Source: a virus
IMG/VR virus record: IMGVR_UViG_3300008116_005123
Location: 1 to 30,099 of that record
Direction: 5' to 3' (one strand)
Length of the DNA: 30,099 nucleotides
Part shown: positions 13,087 to 22,020 of the stretch, piece after piece
Layout: every line of letters starts with the position of its first letter
Position numbering within the stretch: position 1 is the first letter of the stretch
Notes under the pieces: generated by a model
Told to the model about the DNA's origin: nothing
Databases searched by the model: none
Seen by the model: only the letters and a program-made list of their open reading frames with translations
Program-made: the position numbers and the translations under genes

Positions 13087-13751
13087 ATTAGATTTTCTAC
13101 TTGTATTAAATTGTGGAACTGTTCAGTCAATTGACCTCTTGTCATAGCTTCTATATGGTATCCGTATGGAATTGTTTTCATATAGATTTTATGAGTCATT
13201 GTACTATTTACTCTTTCAGAACCGTTTATCTCAAATTCCCATGGTGATTCGGTTTCAAATAAACATTTTTTAAAAAAATCAACATTCCAAATAGATGGCT
13301 GAACAGTCATAGTGTATTCTGAGTCTTGTCTTATCTTCCCTATACTAGCTCCATATTTGGTTGGTTCTAACTTATTATCGAAAACTGCATGCGGATAGTG
13401 GTATACAAATTTATCTAAAGCAGCTTCTTTTATTATAGATAACCCTTCATATATATCTGCAGCTGGGAATTCTCTCCATAAGAGAAAATCATCTAATATT
13501 AAAAAAACATACGGTGTTTGTATTTGCGACAATGCCATGGCGGTTGCCAAAGTCCAGTTTGACTCATTAGTTAGTATTGGAATGTAATCATCATGTTCTA
13601 CTATAGTACTTTCAGTAACAATATATTTTTTACAAATGTTTTTTAATCCCCAATATTTGTCAAACACAGTTGTAAAGTATGGTAATAGGTGACTATACTT
13701 ATCACATGACAATACTAATACACTTAATTCATTTCCTAATTTAGAATACAT
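13083..13751 (-). CDS. GT-A-like glycosyltransferase, 222 aa
   Basis: LSVLVLSCDKYSHLLPYFTT (about 9-28) is a GT-A start, and VFLILDDFLLW supplies the acidic LDD motif corresponding to the DxD metal site. The C-terminal block (PSIWNVDFFKKCL...SPWEFE) matches the W-E-x-E acceptor region of small O-antigen GT-A enzymes. Coupled by overlap to the CgeB-like gene downstream. Specificity unknown. Confidence 0.7.
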   Translation of the reverse strand: MYSKLGNELSVLVLSCDKYSHLLPYFTTVFDKYWGLKNICKKYIVTESTIVEHDDYIPILTNESNWTLATAMALSQIQTPYVFLILDDFLLWREFPAADIYEGLSIIKEAALDKFVYHYPHAVFDNKLEPTKYGASIGKIRQDSEYTMTVQPSIWNVDFFKKCLFETESPWEFEINGSERVNSTMTHKIYMKTIPYGYHIEAMTRGQLTEQFHNLIQVENLI

Positions 13752-13753
13752 TT

Positions 13754-14707
13754 CTATATAAAGTTAAATTCGTTCTTTGATATTTTTTCTGCAAATGCTT
13801 TTGATGTATACTTTTCTAAAGCTATCTTCTGTACATTCCTGATAACCTTTTCACGTTCATCATCATTATTCAAATAATAGTGTAACATGTCTTTAAAGTT
13901 GTATCTATCGAACACCGGATATTCTTCTCCAAAAAGTTTCTTAAATAATGTGTGATTTGTAAGTTGAAAGGACCCCATAGTAGCTAAATTAAAAACTCTT
14001 GTATTAAGTTCCACATAACTGTGTATATTATTAGGATCTTCGTGTATCTGGTATTCGTAATGTGGATTTAGATTAACTTTAGACTGTTTTGAAATTGCTA
14101 ACATTTCCTCAAAACCTGTTCTAGGTTTTCCTAGAAAACCTCCTAAATATGTTTTCAGTGGTGGTTTTATTATTTCCGGATACCATATATCTGTTAATCT
14201 TTCTCCTGAATCAGTAGTACCTATAAAGCATGTATCATATGTATAAGGTGAGTCTAGTTCAATAGGATCCACTATTGATGAATAAGGGATACTGATATAC
14301 TCTATTCCTATGCTAGCAAACTCTTCTTTTGCTCTACTATGCTGTACTGTTGAGTTAAAGAAATAATCTACTATACCAACATACCCTTCAAACCTCTTAT
14401 CTATCTGCGATGTCTTTGTAAAATCATATGGTAAAAATCCTGCTACAAATATTTTACAGTTAGGGTTTTGTTCTTTAAAAAGCCTGAGGTCGTTAATATG
14501 ATCTTCATTTCCAGGTGTAGTAAGGTTTAGACAATCAATAAGAATGTCAACAGGACCTTCGTAGTCATATTCAACTAATTTCTTACCTCCCTCTGAGAAT
14601 GGTGGTATGTAGAAGCTTTTCCAACCTAACTTTTTAAATCCATCGTAAAATATACATCCCGTCGGTATTGGAAAAATTAAAGTATCCCTAGTTATAAATG
14701 TTTTCAT
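13754..14707 (-). CDS. CgeB-like GT-B glycosyltransferase, 317 aa
   Basis: The C-terminal half shows the CgeB/Glyco_trans_1_2 signature: ELNTRVFNLATMGSFQLTNH followed by LFGEEYPVFDRYNFKDMLHY and a terminal helix with EKYTSKAFAEKI. The N-terminal half (ITRDTLIFPIPTGCIFYDGF) is the Rossmann partner. A second copy-type alongside the 12148 gene, with limited similarity between them. Probably acts on a lipid- or protein-linked glycan; donor unknown. Confidence 0.75.
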   Translation of the reverse strand: MKTFITRDTLIFPIPTGCIFYDGFKKLGWKSFYIPPFSEGGKKLVEYDYEGPVDILIDCLNLTTPGNEDHINDLRLFKEQNPNCKIFVAGFLPYDFTKTSQIDKRFEGYVGIVDYFFNSTVQHSRAKEEFASIGIEYISIPYSSIVDPIELDSPYTYDTCFIGTTDSGERLTDIWYPEIIKPPLKTYLGGFLGKPRTGFEEMLAISKQSKVNLNPHYEYQIHEDPNNIHSYVELNTRVFNLATMGSFQLTNHTLFKKLFGEEYPVFDRYNFKDMLHYYLNNDDEREKVIRNVQKIALEKYTSKAFAEKISKNEFNFI

Positions 14708-14722
14708 TTTAAAGGCACTGGT

Positions 14723-15358
14723 TTATAGTAGTTTATAATATCCTCCAATTTCAAACTTAGTACCGGTGTTTATAGTACTGTGTTTACTAGGAAGGTAGTT
14801 GGAGTATTTTATTACCCTAAAGTCAAAGCTTATTCTAGTCTTACCTGTGTTGTTAATCTTATTACCGTGCATTAAGTTACAACCATCCCATTGTATACAT
14901 TCTCCATAACTACATTCCATTGGGGTAAAGTCGCCCTTATCTTCTTCAGATTCAACCCATATAGTATTAGTATCAAATGCATCTGTAAAAGGTAGAAAAA
15001 AGTTATCCTCTTTTACTCTAGCTGCCCACTCTCCGTTTCTATAATACTTATCTTTATGAAACTCTCCTACTGCTATATTATTTGGATATGCTACTCTAAA
15101 CGTAGGAATAGCTTGATATGCAATCTGTTCTCTATAAAGTGGCTTGATTGTTTGTAATATAAATTCATCGTAAAGGTGTTCAAAATCCTCAGTACGTGCC
15201 CAGGTATAGTATATTTTATGCCAGTTAGTACTTTGATCTTTTTCTCTTGTAAATACCTCTACATCGTCATATATAGCAGTTAGGTCTTCTACATCGAATA
15301 GTTGTTGTAACTTTTCAGCAAAAGGAAATTGAAGAGTGTTATAACTATGTCTTATCAT
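14723..15358 (-). CDS. StrG-like Fe(II)/2-oxoglutarate dioxygenase, 211 aa
   Basis: Contains the complete iron site His101-x-Asp103 (EFHKDKYY) and His164 (NLMHGN), with Arg175 (GKTRISFDFR) positioned to bind 2-oxoglutarate. The intervening FLPFTDAFDTNTIWVESE is typical of the StrG family named after streptomycin biosynthesis, also met in cyanophage and O-antigen clusters. It likely hydroxylates or oxidises a sugar or glycan intermediate in the host cytoplasm. Placed between a GT and the DegT aminotransferase. Confidence 0.85.
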   Translation of the reverse strand: MIRHSYNTLQFPFAEKLQQLFDVEDLTAIYDDVEVFTREKDQSTNWHKIYYTWARTEDFEHLYDEFILQTIKPLYREQIAYQAIPTFRVAYPNNIAVGEFHKDKYYRNGEWAARVKEDNFFLPFTDAFDTNTIWVESEEDKGDFTPMECSYGECIQWDGCNLMHGNKINNTGKTRISFDFRVIKYSNYLPSKHSTINTGTKFEIGGYYKLL

Positions 15359-15370
15359 TATATAATACTT

Positions 15371-16537
15371 TTATAGCGATTGTAAAAGATCTTTCAATAT
15401 GCTAATTATATACTCTTGATCATCCTCAGTAATCTCTGCATAGAAAGGTAACCATAGTCCATGATTATGAAATAACATTGTATTAGGCATATCTGAAGTT
15501 TCATTATCGAATCTACTTTCAAATACAGGCTCTAGGTGTATTGCTTGAATATCCCATTTACATCCTATTCCTTGCTTTCTTAGTAAGTCAACTATTTGAT
15601 CTCGATTAAATTTACTATCAAGGAGTATGTGGTAATTTTGCCAATTGTAATTAGTTGTGTACTCTGGCACTCTGTTTGCTGGAGTTGCTAATCCTTGTAA
15701 CTTCTCTGTAACTAATTTATCGTAGTAAGCTCCTCTCTGTTGTCTCATAGATACTTCTGTATCAAATGATTTTAGTTGTGCTAATCCTACAGCTGCTGTA
15801 ATATCTGATATCTTATAATTAGAGGATACTATGTTGAAGTTTTCTTTTAGTAAGAACTGAGCCTTATCTCTTTCTAATGGTGATATTGAAGTTCCAAAAG
15901 CTCTGTAAGATTTAAACCATTCTGCCTCTTCGGCTGTTCTAGCTACTAACATTCCTCCTTCACCTGTTGTTAAACACTTACGTGCTTGTAAACTAAATGT
16001 GCAGATGTTTCTTGAATTACCTAACTTAGTACCTTTGTACTCTGATCCAAATCCACATGCTGTATCTTCAATCACAGGTATGTTATATTTTTCAGACAAA
16101 GCATTGATAGCATCTAAGTCACATGGAATTCCCATTTGGTGTACAATGATAATTGCTTTAGTATTTTTTGTAATCTTCTTTTCTATTGACTCTGCTGTCG
16201 GTACTCCGTATTGATCTACATCACACCATACTGGAGTAGCTCCTACTAATACTGGTGCAAATCCTGTTGCTACCCATGACCAAGAAGGTGCTATTACTTC
16301 ATCCTCAGAAGTATATCTTTTACCTCCGTTTAGTTTAACCAATGCCATTTCAATGGCTATTGTTCCATTTGAAACTGCTACCGGAAATCCTCCTCCTATG
16401 TAGTCTTTGAATGCTTCTTCGAACTTAACAACGGTTGGTCCTCCACTAATCCACTTTGTTTCTAATGCTGCTTCTACTTCTTTAAGTATGCTTTGCGTAT
16501 CTAGGAAAGGTCTTCCTAAGGGAATTTTTCTACTCAT
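15371..16537 (-). CDS. DegT/DnrJ/EryC1/StrS sugar aminotransferase, 388 aa
   Basis: PLP-dependent type I fold: IPLGRP start, SNGTIAIEMAL (56-66) around the cofactor phosphate site, and Asp158 in VIEDTACGFGSEYKG contacting the pyridine nitrogen. The Schiff-base Lys187 lies in FSLQARKCLTTGEGGM. Length is normal. It would aminate a keto-sugar nucleotide, for example GDP-4-keto-6-deoxymannose from Gmd, or a 3-keto sugar from the adjacent oxidoreductase; the choice cannot be settled from the sequence. Its ATG shares a base with the stop of the Gfo/Idh/MocA gene, arguing for a shared pathway. Confidence 0.9.
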   Translation of the reverse strand: MSRKIPLGRPFLDTQSILKEVEAALETKWISGGPTVVKFEEAFKDYIGGGFPVAVSNGTIAIEMALVKLNGGKRYTSEDEVIAPSWSWVATGFAPVLVGATPVWCDVDQYGVPTAESIEKKITKNTKAIIIVHQMGIPCDLDAINALSEKYNIPVIEDTACGFGSEYKGTKLGNSRNICTFSLQARKCLTTGEGGMLVARTAEEAEWFKSYRAFGTSISPLERDKAQFLLKENFNIVSSNYKISDITAAVGLAQLKSFDTEVSMRQQRGAYYDKLVTEKLQGLATPANRVPEYTTNYNWQNYHILLDSKFNRDQIVDLLRKQGIGCKWDIQAIHLEPVFESRFDNETSDMPNTMLFHNHGLWLPFYAEITEDDQEYIISILKDLLQSL

Positions 16538-17547
16538 TATTGTTTTATTAAAATTAATTTTCCGTTCTGTTTAATAGATTGTTGAGCTGCTTCAAGAATT
16601 CTTACAGTTCTTAATCCTACCTCCCAACTTGATACCGGAGTGTTTCCACTCTCGATGCATGATAGAAAGTCTTCTAACATCTTACGTAGAGGTTCGTGTG
16701 TGCTTACTTTTGGTATACTAATGTCTCCTACTCTGTAGTCTACATAGATCTTTGTTCTATCTTCGAGTGTTTTACATTCATACCCTGTATCGTAAATCTT
16801 TACTTTCTCTGTAGGATTGATATCATCATACACTATCATCTTTTTATCTCCTCCTATCAACGTTGTTCTTAGTTTAACTGGTGATGTCCAGGAACAGTTA
16901 AAGTGTGCAATAAATCCTGATTCATAATTTAAAGTCATGTATGCTATGTTCTCGATTCCATTACCTGTATGAGATACTCCAGTTGCATTGACACTGATAG
17001 GTTGTTCTTTTTGTAGGAACGATAGTATTGATATGTCATGTGGGGCTAAGTCCCAAAGAACATTTACATCTGGTTGAAGTAATCCTAGGTTAATTCTGGT
17101 TGAGTCAAAATACTTTAACGTACCTATTTCTCCACCCTCTACCAACTCTTTCATATACTCAACAGCACCGCTATATAAGAAAGTATGATCAACCATTAGC
17201 TGAAGTCCTTTACTCGTTGCTAATTGTATTAACTCTTCTGCCTGTTCTGTTGTTGCTGTTAATGGCTTTTCAACTAATACATGCTTACCTGCCTGTAAAG
17301 CTCTCTTGGCTAATTCATAATGAGAGAATGTAGGTGTTGCAATTACTATAGCCTCTACTTGATCATTATTAATTACATCTTCAAAAGATGTTGTTGTATT
17401 GATTCCTGGATAGGTTTGGTTTATTGCTTGAATTCTTTCTTCTCGAGAATCGCAAACCAATACTACTTCTGATTGTTTAATCGAAGTTAGATTTCTTAAT
17501 AAATTAACTCCCCAATACCCATATCCTATTAATGCTACTTTTACCAT
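16537..17547 (-). CDS. Gfo/Idh/MocA-family oxidoreductase, 336 aa
   Basis: Rossmann GYGYWG (8-13), TPTFSHYELAKRAL, and the family signature EKPL (93-96) in VLVEKPLTATTEQAEEL. A C-terminal alpha/beta substrate domain follows (DLAPHDISILSFL). Paired with a DegT aminotransferase as in WlbA/WbpB-WbpE, where it oxidises C3 of a UDP-sugar acid. The same fold also includes other keto-sugar reductases. The next gene upstream on the strand is a methyltransferase relic. Confidence 0.85.
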   Translation of the reverse strand: MVKVALIGYGYWGVNLLRNLTSIKQSEVVLVCDSREERIQAINQTYPGINTTTSFEDVINNDQVEAIVIATPTFSHYELAKRALQAGKHVLVEKPLTATTEQAEELIQLATSKGLQLMVDHTFLYSGAVEYMKELVEGGEIGTLKYFDSTRINLGLLQPDVNVLWDLAPHDISILSFLQKEQPISVNATGVSHTGNGIENIAYMTLNYESGFIAHFNCSWTSPVKLRTTLIGGDKKMIVYDDINPTEKVKIYDTGYECKTLEDRTKIYVDYRVGDISIPKVSTHEPLRKMLEDFLSCIESGNTPVSSWEVGLRTVRILEAAQQSIKQNGKLILIKQ

Positions 17548-17558
17548 ATTACTTAAAT

Positions 17559-17624
17559 TTAATTACCGATGTTATGTGACTTATCAGTACTATGTTTTAA
17601 TCCGATCTCAGTTAATGTGTTCAT
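17559..17624 (-). pseudogene. Relic of a SAM methyltransferase gene (21 codons)
   Basis: ATG at 17624 opens 21 codons, containing LTEIGLKHSTDKSHNIGN and then TAA. The string matches the N-terminal signature IGxKxxTDKxxxxH of class I methyltransferases common in polysaccharide clusters, which normally continues into a full SAM-binding domain. Here only the start remains. The start context (A-rich, no SD) is intact, so the body of the gene seems to have been deleted, leaving the relic between the formyltransferase and Gfo/Idh/MocA genes. A genuine micro-ORF is the alternative. Confidence 0.5.
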
Positions 17625-17636
17625 TTGTTATTACTT

Positions 17637-18320
17637 TTAGTTATTTGTATCATGCATCAAATCTTCTACCCTATATGTTAGTATTACTTTCCTATTCCCA
17701 ATAGTGAAAAAAGCAGGAAAATTTTCGTTATCGCAAATTCGTAATAAATCCCACTGCTGAGCTATGGTCTTATTAATGTCTAGTTCTGAATCTTTAGCTA
17801 GCCGTTTTTTATTGTAACTAGATGCTCCAGTCTGTTCTCGTAAAACAATAACACCTTCTTTTAGTTCTGTTAAAAATAGTATAAGCGACTCTTTTATTAT
17901 AGATCTCCGCTTTGTTTCTAACTCTTCATAAACATCTATATCCCTAATTGGTATATTAATTTGATTGGTATAGTAGCCTCTATCAATTTTAGCATTAGCT
18001 TTGAACATTGTAATAGTGAGGTTTGGACGCTTATTTGAAACTGCCCACTGTATGGGAGCTGATCCTCTACCTTCTGGTAAGGGTGATTCGTGAAAACAGT
18101 AACATCCATACCTAGGTTTATTTATTAGATCTTCTGGTAAGATATAGTGAACTCCCGATAAGAGTACTATATCAAATTCTTCAGTTATATCGCATTTATC
18201 GGATAGTATTTTATAATTACTAATGCCTACTTCCAGTAAAGTTTCCTCTACAACAGTGTGACGTATCCCTAAGATACCAACGCGTATATCGTAAAAAGGT
18301 TTATCAATCTTAATAATCAT
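17637..18320 (-). CDS. Formyltransferase-family protein (probable sugar N-formyltransferase), 227 aa
   Basis: Formyl_trans_N fold: FHESPLPEGRGSAPIQWAV (76-94) is the folate-site motif and Asp113 (AKIDRGYY) the general base. A C-terminal piece (RLAKDSELDINKTIAQQWDL then NFPAFF) resembles the post-catalytic segment of methionyl-tRNA and sugar formyltransferases. The canonical Asn two residues before the catalytic His (NxH) is Cys75 here, a noted deviation. Sugar N-formyltransferases act on amino sugars such as perosamine or 4-amino-4-deoxyarabinose, using N10-formyl-THF. The amine would come from the DegT enzyme. Confidence 0.8.
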   Translation of the reverse strand: MIIKIDKPFYDIRVGILGIRHTVVEETLLEVGISNYKILSDKCDITEEFDIVLLSGVHYILPEDLINKPRYGCYCFHESPLPEGRGSAPIQWAVSNKRPNLTITMFKANAKIDRGYYTNQINIPIRDIDVYEELETKRRSIIKESLILFLTELKEGVIVLREQTGASSYNKKRLAKDSELDINKTIAQQWDLLRICDNENFPAFFTIGNRKVILTYRVEDLMHDTNN

Positions 18321-18339
18321 TATATACTTTTATTATAAC

Positions 18340-19269
18340 CTATAGTGTCTGAATCCATTGGTATGTCTTTTTTATTCCCTTAGAGATTGTATACTCAGGG
18401 CTCCATCCTAACTCTTTTAACTTAGAAACAGATCCAACTCTTTTGTTTTCAATGTCTGTTCTGTTCTCTGGTAATATAGTAATATTAAGGGAGACTTCCA
18501 ACTCTTCTTCGATAACTTTTATTAATTCTGAGATAGATATTCCTTCTTCTGTAGATACATTAAATACATCGTTTGTCCAATTCTCTGATACTGTAAGTAT
18601 TGCATTTACAACATCTTCTACAAATACTAAATCTAATATCTTCTCATCAGGATTTCCATAAACTGTTATTTGATTACTTCCTGCTTTAACATTGCTCAAC
18701 CAATTGTATACAATCTCGGTATAAGCTCCTTCACAGTCCATATTAGGTCCGTATACAGAAAAGAATCTACAGATTGAATACTTTAAGTTATGTGACTTAG
18801 CAAAGGACCTAATTAAGCCTTCTGTGTAATACTTCCCAGCTCCGTAAATTGTATGAGGCTCACAAGGGTCTGTTTCCATGATAGGAAACCTTTTAGGATT
18901 GTTATAAACAGATGCTGTTGAAGCAAAGAAAAGCTTTACGTTATTTTCAGCACAATACCTAACTATATTCATTCCTGAATCAGCAATTGACTTATGTCCT
19001 TCTGCTGGAAATTGTACGCATCTATTAATTCTGATTGCTGCTAAATGATACACCTCTTTAACATCAGGCAGAGTTGTAAAATCGAAATCTGCAACATCTG
19101 CTTCAATAAAGATGTATTTATCGTTTTGAAGTAGATCTTTTATATTCCTCAGCGTAGATGTTCGTACTAGGCTATCAATAAGGTATATTCGATCATATTT
19201 ACTTTCAAGAGACTTAGCTAGGTGACTGGCAATAAATCCTGCTCCTCCAGTTATTACAATATTATTCAT
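18340..19269 (-). CDS. NAD-dependent sugar epimerase/dehydratase, 309 aa
   Basis: Extended SDR with TGGAGFIASHLAKSL (7-21), YHLAAIRINR, and FFASTASVYNN carrying the catalytic Ser/Thr. Tyr142-x3-Lys146 is in IYGAGKYYTE, and the C-terminal substrate motif is VFVEDVVNAIL. Resembles UDP-glucose/GlcNAc 4-epimerases and related dehydratases; exact substrate cannot be deduced. 8-nt overlap with the GT2 gene upstream. It adds an epimerised sugar to the donors made in this cluster. Confidence 0.85.
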   Translation of the reverse strand: MNNIVITGGAGFIASHLAKSLESKYDRIYLIDSLVRTSTLRNIKDLLQNDKYIFIEADVADFDFTTLPDVKEVYHLAAIRINRCVQFPAEGHKSIADSGMNIVRYCAENNVKLFFASTASVYNNPKRFPIMETDPCEPHTIYGAGKYYTEGLIRSFAKSHNLKYSICRFFSVYGPNMDCEGAYTEIVYNWLSNVKAGSNQITVYGNPDEKILDLVFVEDVVNAILTVSENWTNDVFNVSTEEGISISELIKVIEEELEVSLNITILPENRTDIENKRVGSVSKLKELGWSPEYTISKGIKKTYQWIQTL

Positions 19270-20023
19270 TGTCTACTAATTTTTGATATTTTTCCAATAT
19301 AAGCTTATTCCAGATATCCGTAGTAGCTGTTGGTCTAGACCCTGCACTATACTCAGACATTCTATACAACCACACTGGCTTTGGTATATAAGATACTCCT
19401 AGGTTGTTATAGAGAACTCTAGCCCAATACTCAAAGTCTACCGAACCTTTAAAATTAATTAGATCAGGCTCTCCTATTAGTGTGTGTACTTCTTTCTTGT
19501 AAACAACTCCTGGAGCTGGTATAAAGTTATTTGCTGCTCTTAGAGTGTTGCCCTCTCTCTGAAACCATTGGTTAAAGACTTGCTTTGGATTTGAATAATC
19601 TAATGCACCCATAGCACTCATCAATGCTCCTTGTGTTGATAAGTTATTATCTACTACAAAGCCATTTGCATAAGCTAGAAAAATATCTTCTCTTTTTAAC
19701 TCATTGGTAAGTTCTAAGTAGAATGTAGAGGTAAAGACATCGTCCTGTCCTGTATTGTGTATTAAGTCTCCTTTTACGTACGGTAATGCTCCTACCCAAC
19801 CTCCGCTACATACTCCCATTCCGAAATTATGTTCAGAGTAAATATACTCTACCTTATCATTTAAAAGGTCTTTTACATCTTCAAAAATTAACTCATCACC
19901 TTTATCGTTAAAAATAATATATTGATAATCTAGTTTTGATTCCTCTAATGCTTTTATAGTCAAAGCAGCCGATTCTCTTACAAAGGGATTTCTTTCGTAA
20001 GTATTTTGAATTACTGATATCAT
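19262..20023 (-). CDS. GT2-family glycosyltransferase, 253 aa
   Basis: Begins MISVIQNTYERNPFVRESA, a GT2 N-terminal strand-helix with a truncated opening relative to classic GT2. HNTGQDDVFTSTFYLE contains the metal-binding QDD (DxD-type) and FEYWARVLYNN the catalytic-acid helix. The C-terminal PVWLYRMSEYSAGSRPT is typical of GT2 (Y-R-x2-xxS). Coupled to the acyltransferase and epimerase by short overlaps. Confidence 0.85.
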   Translation of the reverse strand: MISVIQNTYERNPFVRESAALTIKALEESKLDYQYIIFNDKGDELIFEDVKDLLNDKVEYIYSEHNFGMGVCSGGWVGALPYVKGDLIHNTGQDDVFTSTFYLELTNELKREDIFLAYANGFVVDNNLSTQGALMSAMGALDYSNPKQVFNQWFQREGNTLRAANNFIPAPGVVYKKEVHTLIGEPDLINFKGSVDFEYWARVLYNNLGVSYIPKPVWLYRMSEYSAGSRPTATTDIWNKLILEKYQKLVDNE

Positions 20024-20427
20024 CTAGCTGGATTACCTTTAACTGTTGTGTTGTCTGGAATGTCTTTAGTTACTACAGCACCTGCCCCAATGACTACATT
20101 GTTACCAATTTTTACTGGAAGTATCGTAGCGTTAGATCCTATTCTAACATCGTTACCTATGACTGTTTTACGTTCAACCCACTCCTCTATGTTCTCTGTA
20201 AATTTATCGTTTGTAAACATAACTCCGTGAGCTATAAAAACTCTTTCTCCTATCTCTACACTTGAACAAATAAAACTGTGAGAGGATACTCTAGATCCTT
20301 TACCTATTTTTACATTAGACTGTATCTCTACAAATGGTCCAATAAAGACATCATCTGCTAATTCACATCCATATAAATTTGTATAATGGGAAATTGTTAC
20401 ATTGTTCCCTACTTTAACGTTTTTCAT
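20020..20427 (-). CDS. Left-handed beta-helix acyltransferase (hexapeptide repeat), 135 aa
   Basis: Repeating six-residue turns ([VI]GxxVx type: VKVGNNVTIS, VKIGKGSRVS, VEIGERVFIA, VRIGSNATIL, VKIGNNVVIG) end in VKGNPAR, the classic terminal motif of WbpD/FdtC-like sugar N-acetyltransferases. HGVMFTND holds the catalytic His region. It is shorter than WbpD (about 190) because it lacks an N-terminal extension. Together with the DegT and Gfo/Idh/MocA genes it fits N-acylation of a 3-amino sugar. Confidence 0.9.
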   Translation of the reverse strand: MKNVKVGNNVTISHYTNLYGCELADDVFIGPFVEIQSNVKIGKGSRVSSHSFICSSVEIGERVFIAHGVMFTNDKFTENIEEWVERKTVIGNDVRIGSNATILPVKIGNNVVIGAGAVVTKDIPDNTTVKGNPAR

Positions 20428-21404
20428 ATACCTAAGATACGATTTAATTTTTGCTTAAACAACTTTTCACTGTAGTATTTTTTATAATTTTCCTTAGCTG
20501 TTCTACTACACTCCTCATAAAATTCTTTATCATCTCTCAATCTTTCAGCTAGCATTGCTGCTTTCTCTACATCCTCTACATCAACTGCCAGGTCTGGATG
20601 ACAAAGTCTTTGTGTGTCTACTTTTTCATTTCCTATACAAGGAATACCGAAATAAGCACAATTCAAACTAAATGTTCCAGCTGCTATGGTCGGCATAAGG
20701 TGTACAGCATATTTAAAAGAGCTTAATTGTTTCATCCAATCTGTCCACATAACTCTTGGTAAATGATTTATCAACTGATCCTCTCCCTCTCTCATTGCAT
20801 GAGAAGTCTGTCCCCATATTGGAACATCAAGTCTCTGTGCTACTGTAAAGCTTTCCATTCCTCCGTACCATCTAGCAAAGTTTCCTCCTATGATAACTTT
20901 TTCTTCTCTAATAGGTTGAATATTTTCTACTATAGAGTCAATCATTAGAGTAGGAATAACGTGCACAGGTACGTTAGGAAACATTCCTTTATAGTATTTT
21001 ACATCATGTTCGTTATGTGCAAAGATACCATCACAAGATACTAGCATGTTATAGAATCTAACTTGATCGTACATGCTATAGTCATTCCACCACCAATGAG
21101 GCCCTTCTTGAACTACGTATACTTTCTTATTAGTAAGCTTTAATCTCTCTACTAGCTCTTTTATGAGAAGATCACTTATAGGATTTCTATCTTCTGCTAT
21201 CTGAGTTCCGTCTGCATTGACGTATAACTGTCCTTTAGGAAATATAACAAATACGTGATTATAATCTCTTACCTCTGCATAGTGGTGTATATGTCTATGC
21301 TCAGCATCTAGAGCATGCATCCAAGCAAACTCTGTTCGCATATTAGAGTGGTCAGAAGGAATCTTTCCTTCAAATCCCATTTCTGTTAAGAATGCTATTT
21401 TCAT
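20424..21404 (-). CDS. GT-B glycosyltransferase, 326 aa
   Basis: Starts MKIAFLTEMGFEGKIPSDHS. VYVVQEGPHWWWNDY and FAHNEHDVKYYKGMF lie in the acceptor half. The donor half contains KVIIGGNFARWYGGMESF, and AAGTFSLNCAYFGIPCIGNE matches a GT4-type nucleotide-sugar loop (E-x7-E replaced by a simpler loop). No SPS motif. Sugar specificity unknown; 4-nt overlap with the acyltransferase (ATGA). Confidence 0.75.
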   Translation of the reverse strand: MKIAFLTEMGFEGKIPSDHSNMRTEFAWMHALDAEHRHIHHYAEVRDYNHVFVIFPKGQLYVNADGTQIAEDRNPISDLLIKELVERLKLTNKKVYVVQEGPHWWWNDYSMYDQVRFYNMLVSCDGIFAHNEHDVKYYKGMFPNVPVHVIPTLMIDSIVENIQPIREEKVIIGGNFARWYGGMESFTVAQRLDVPIWGQTSHAMREGEDQLINHLPRVMWTDWMKQLSSFKYAVHLMPTIAAGTFSLNCAYFGIPCIGNEKVDTQRLCHPDLAVDVEDVEKAAMLAERLRDDKEFYEECSRTAKENYKKYYSEKLFKQKLNRILGI

Positions 21405-22018
21405 AAAGTACTGTAGTAATTATTCTGTCTCTCTTGTCTGTCGATTGTCTTTGGATGATATAGGGCCCATTCCTCTTCTGGTGGAAGCATCCCGTGTATC
21501 TTAAATCCATCTAGTACTTCGTGTACTTTATTTTTCCATCTTATGTGAGGAGCATTCTTATAGATTCTCATTTGCCAATCAGCCCAGTTCACCCATCCTT
21601 TTTCATTTACATTCCATCCCCACTTCTGAATATGCTCTTGAGTTAAACCTTCTACGGTATTTACTCTAGGAACTCTAACCATGTCAACATGGTTAGTACT
21701 TAACATTGCCGGTAAGTTTTCAATTAAATTGATATGAGGAATCTCATCGGCATCTATCTGAAAGATATAATCTCCTGAGCATACTTTGAAGAACTTATTC
21801 TTCCAGTCGGCGAAGTGTCCTTGGAATTTATCCTTTACTACAAATACATTTACTATTTCATCTACGGTATCTACGTAATCGTAGACTTCTACACTACCGT
21901 TAGTGTCGTATAGGATTACTATCTCATCTTCTGTACGTTTGTTAGAAAGGAGGAAGTTGACTAGTCTTTTCACTTCCTCCAATTCATTACAAACTGTTAT
22001 TGCATAACTTATTTTCAT
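21401..22018 (-). CDS. GT2-family glycosyltransferase, 205 aa
   Basis: MKISYAITVCNELEEVKRLV is a standard GT2 opening. FQIDADEIPH carries a DADE metal motif, and VNWADWQMRIYKN and KVHEVLDGF follow in the acceptor region. The C-terminus is short. The ATG at 22018 lies only 2 nt after the -7 box of promoter P10, so the mRNA is probably leaderless or nearly so. First gene of the internal transcript running toward 8.9 kb. Confidence 0.85.
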   Translation of the reverse strand: MKISYAITVCNELEEVKRLVNFLLSNKRTEDEIVILYDTNGSVEVYDYVDTVDEIVNVFVVKDKFQGHFADWKNKFFKVCSGDYIFQIDADEIPHINLIENLPAMLSTNHVDMVRVPRVNTVEGLTQEHIQKWGWNVNEKGWVNWADWQMRIYKNAPHIRWKNKVHEVLDGFKIHGMLPPEEEWALYHPKTIDRQERQNNYYSTL

Positions 22019-22020
22019 AC

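Noticed and set aside
14147-14160. TATTTAGG-like promoter box within the CgeB-like gene
   Set aside because: No TTG box at the 19-nt position and no A-rich leader or start codon follows.
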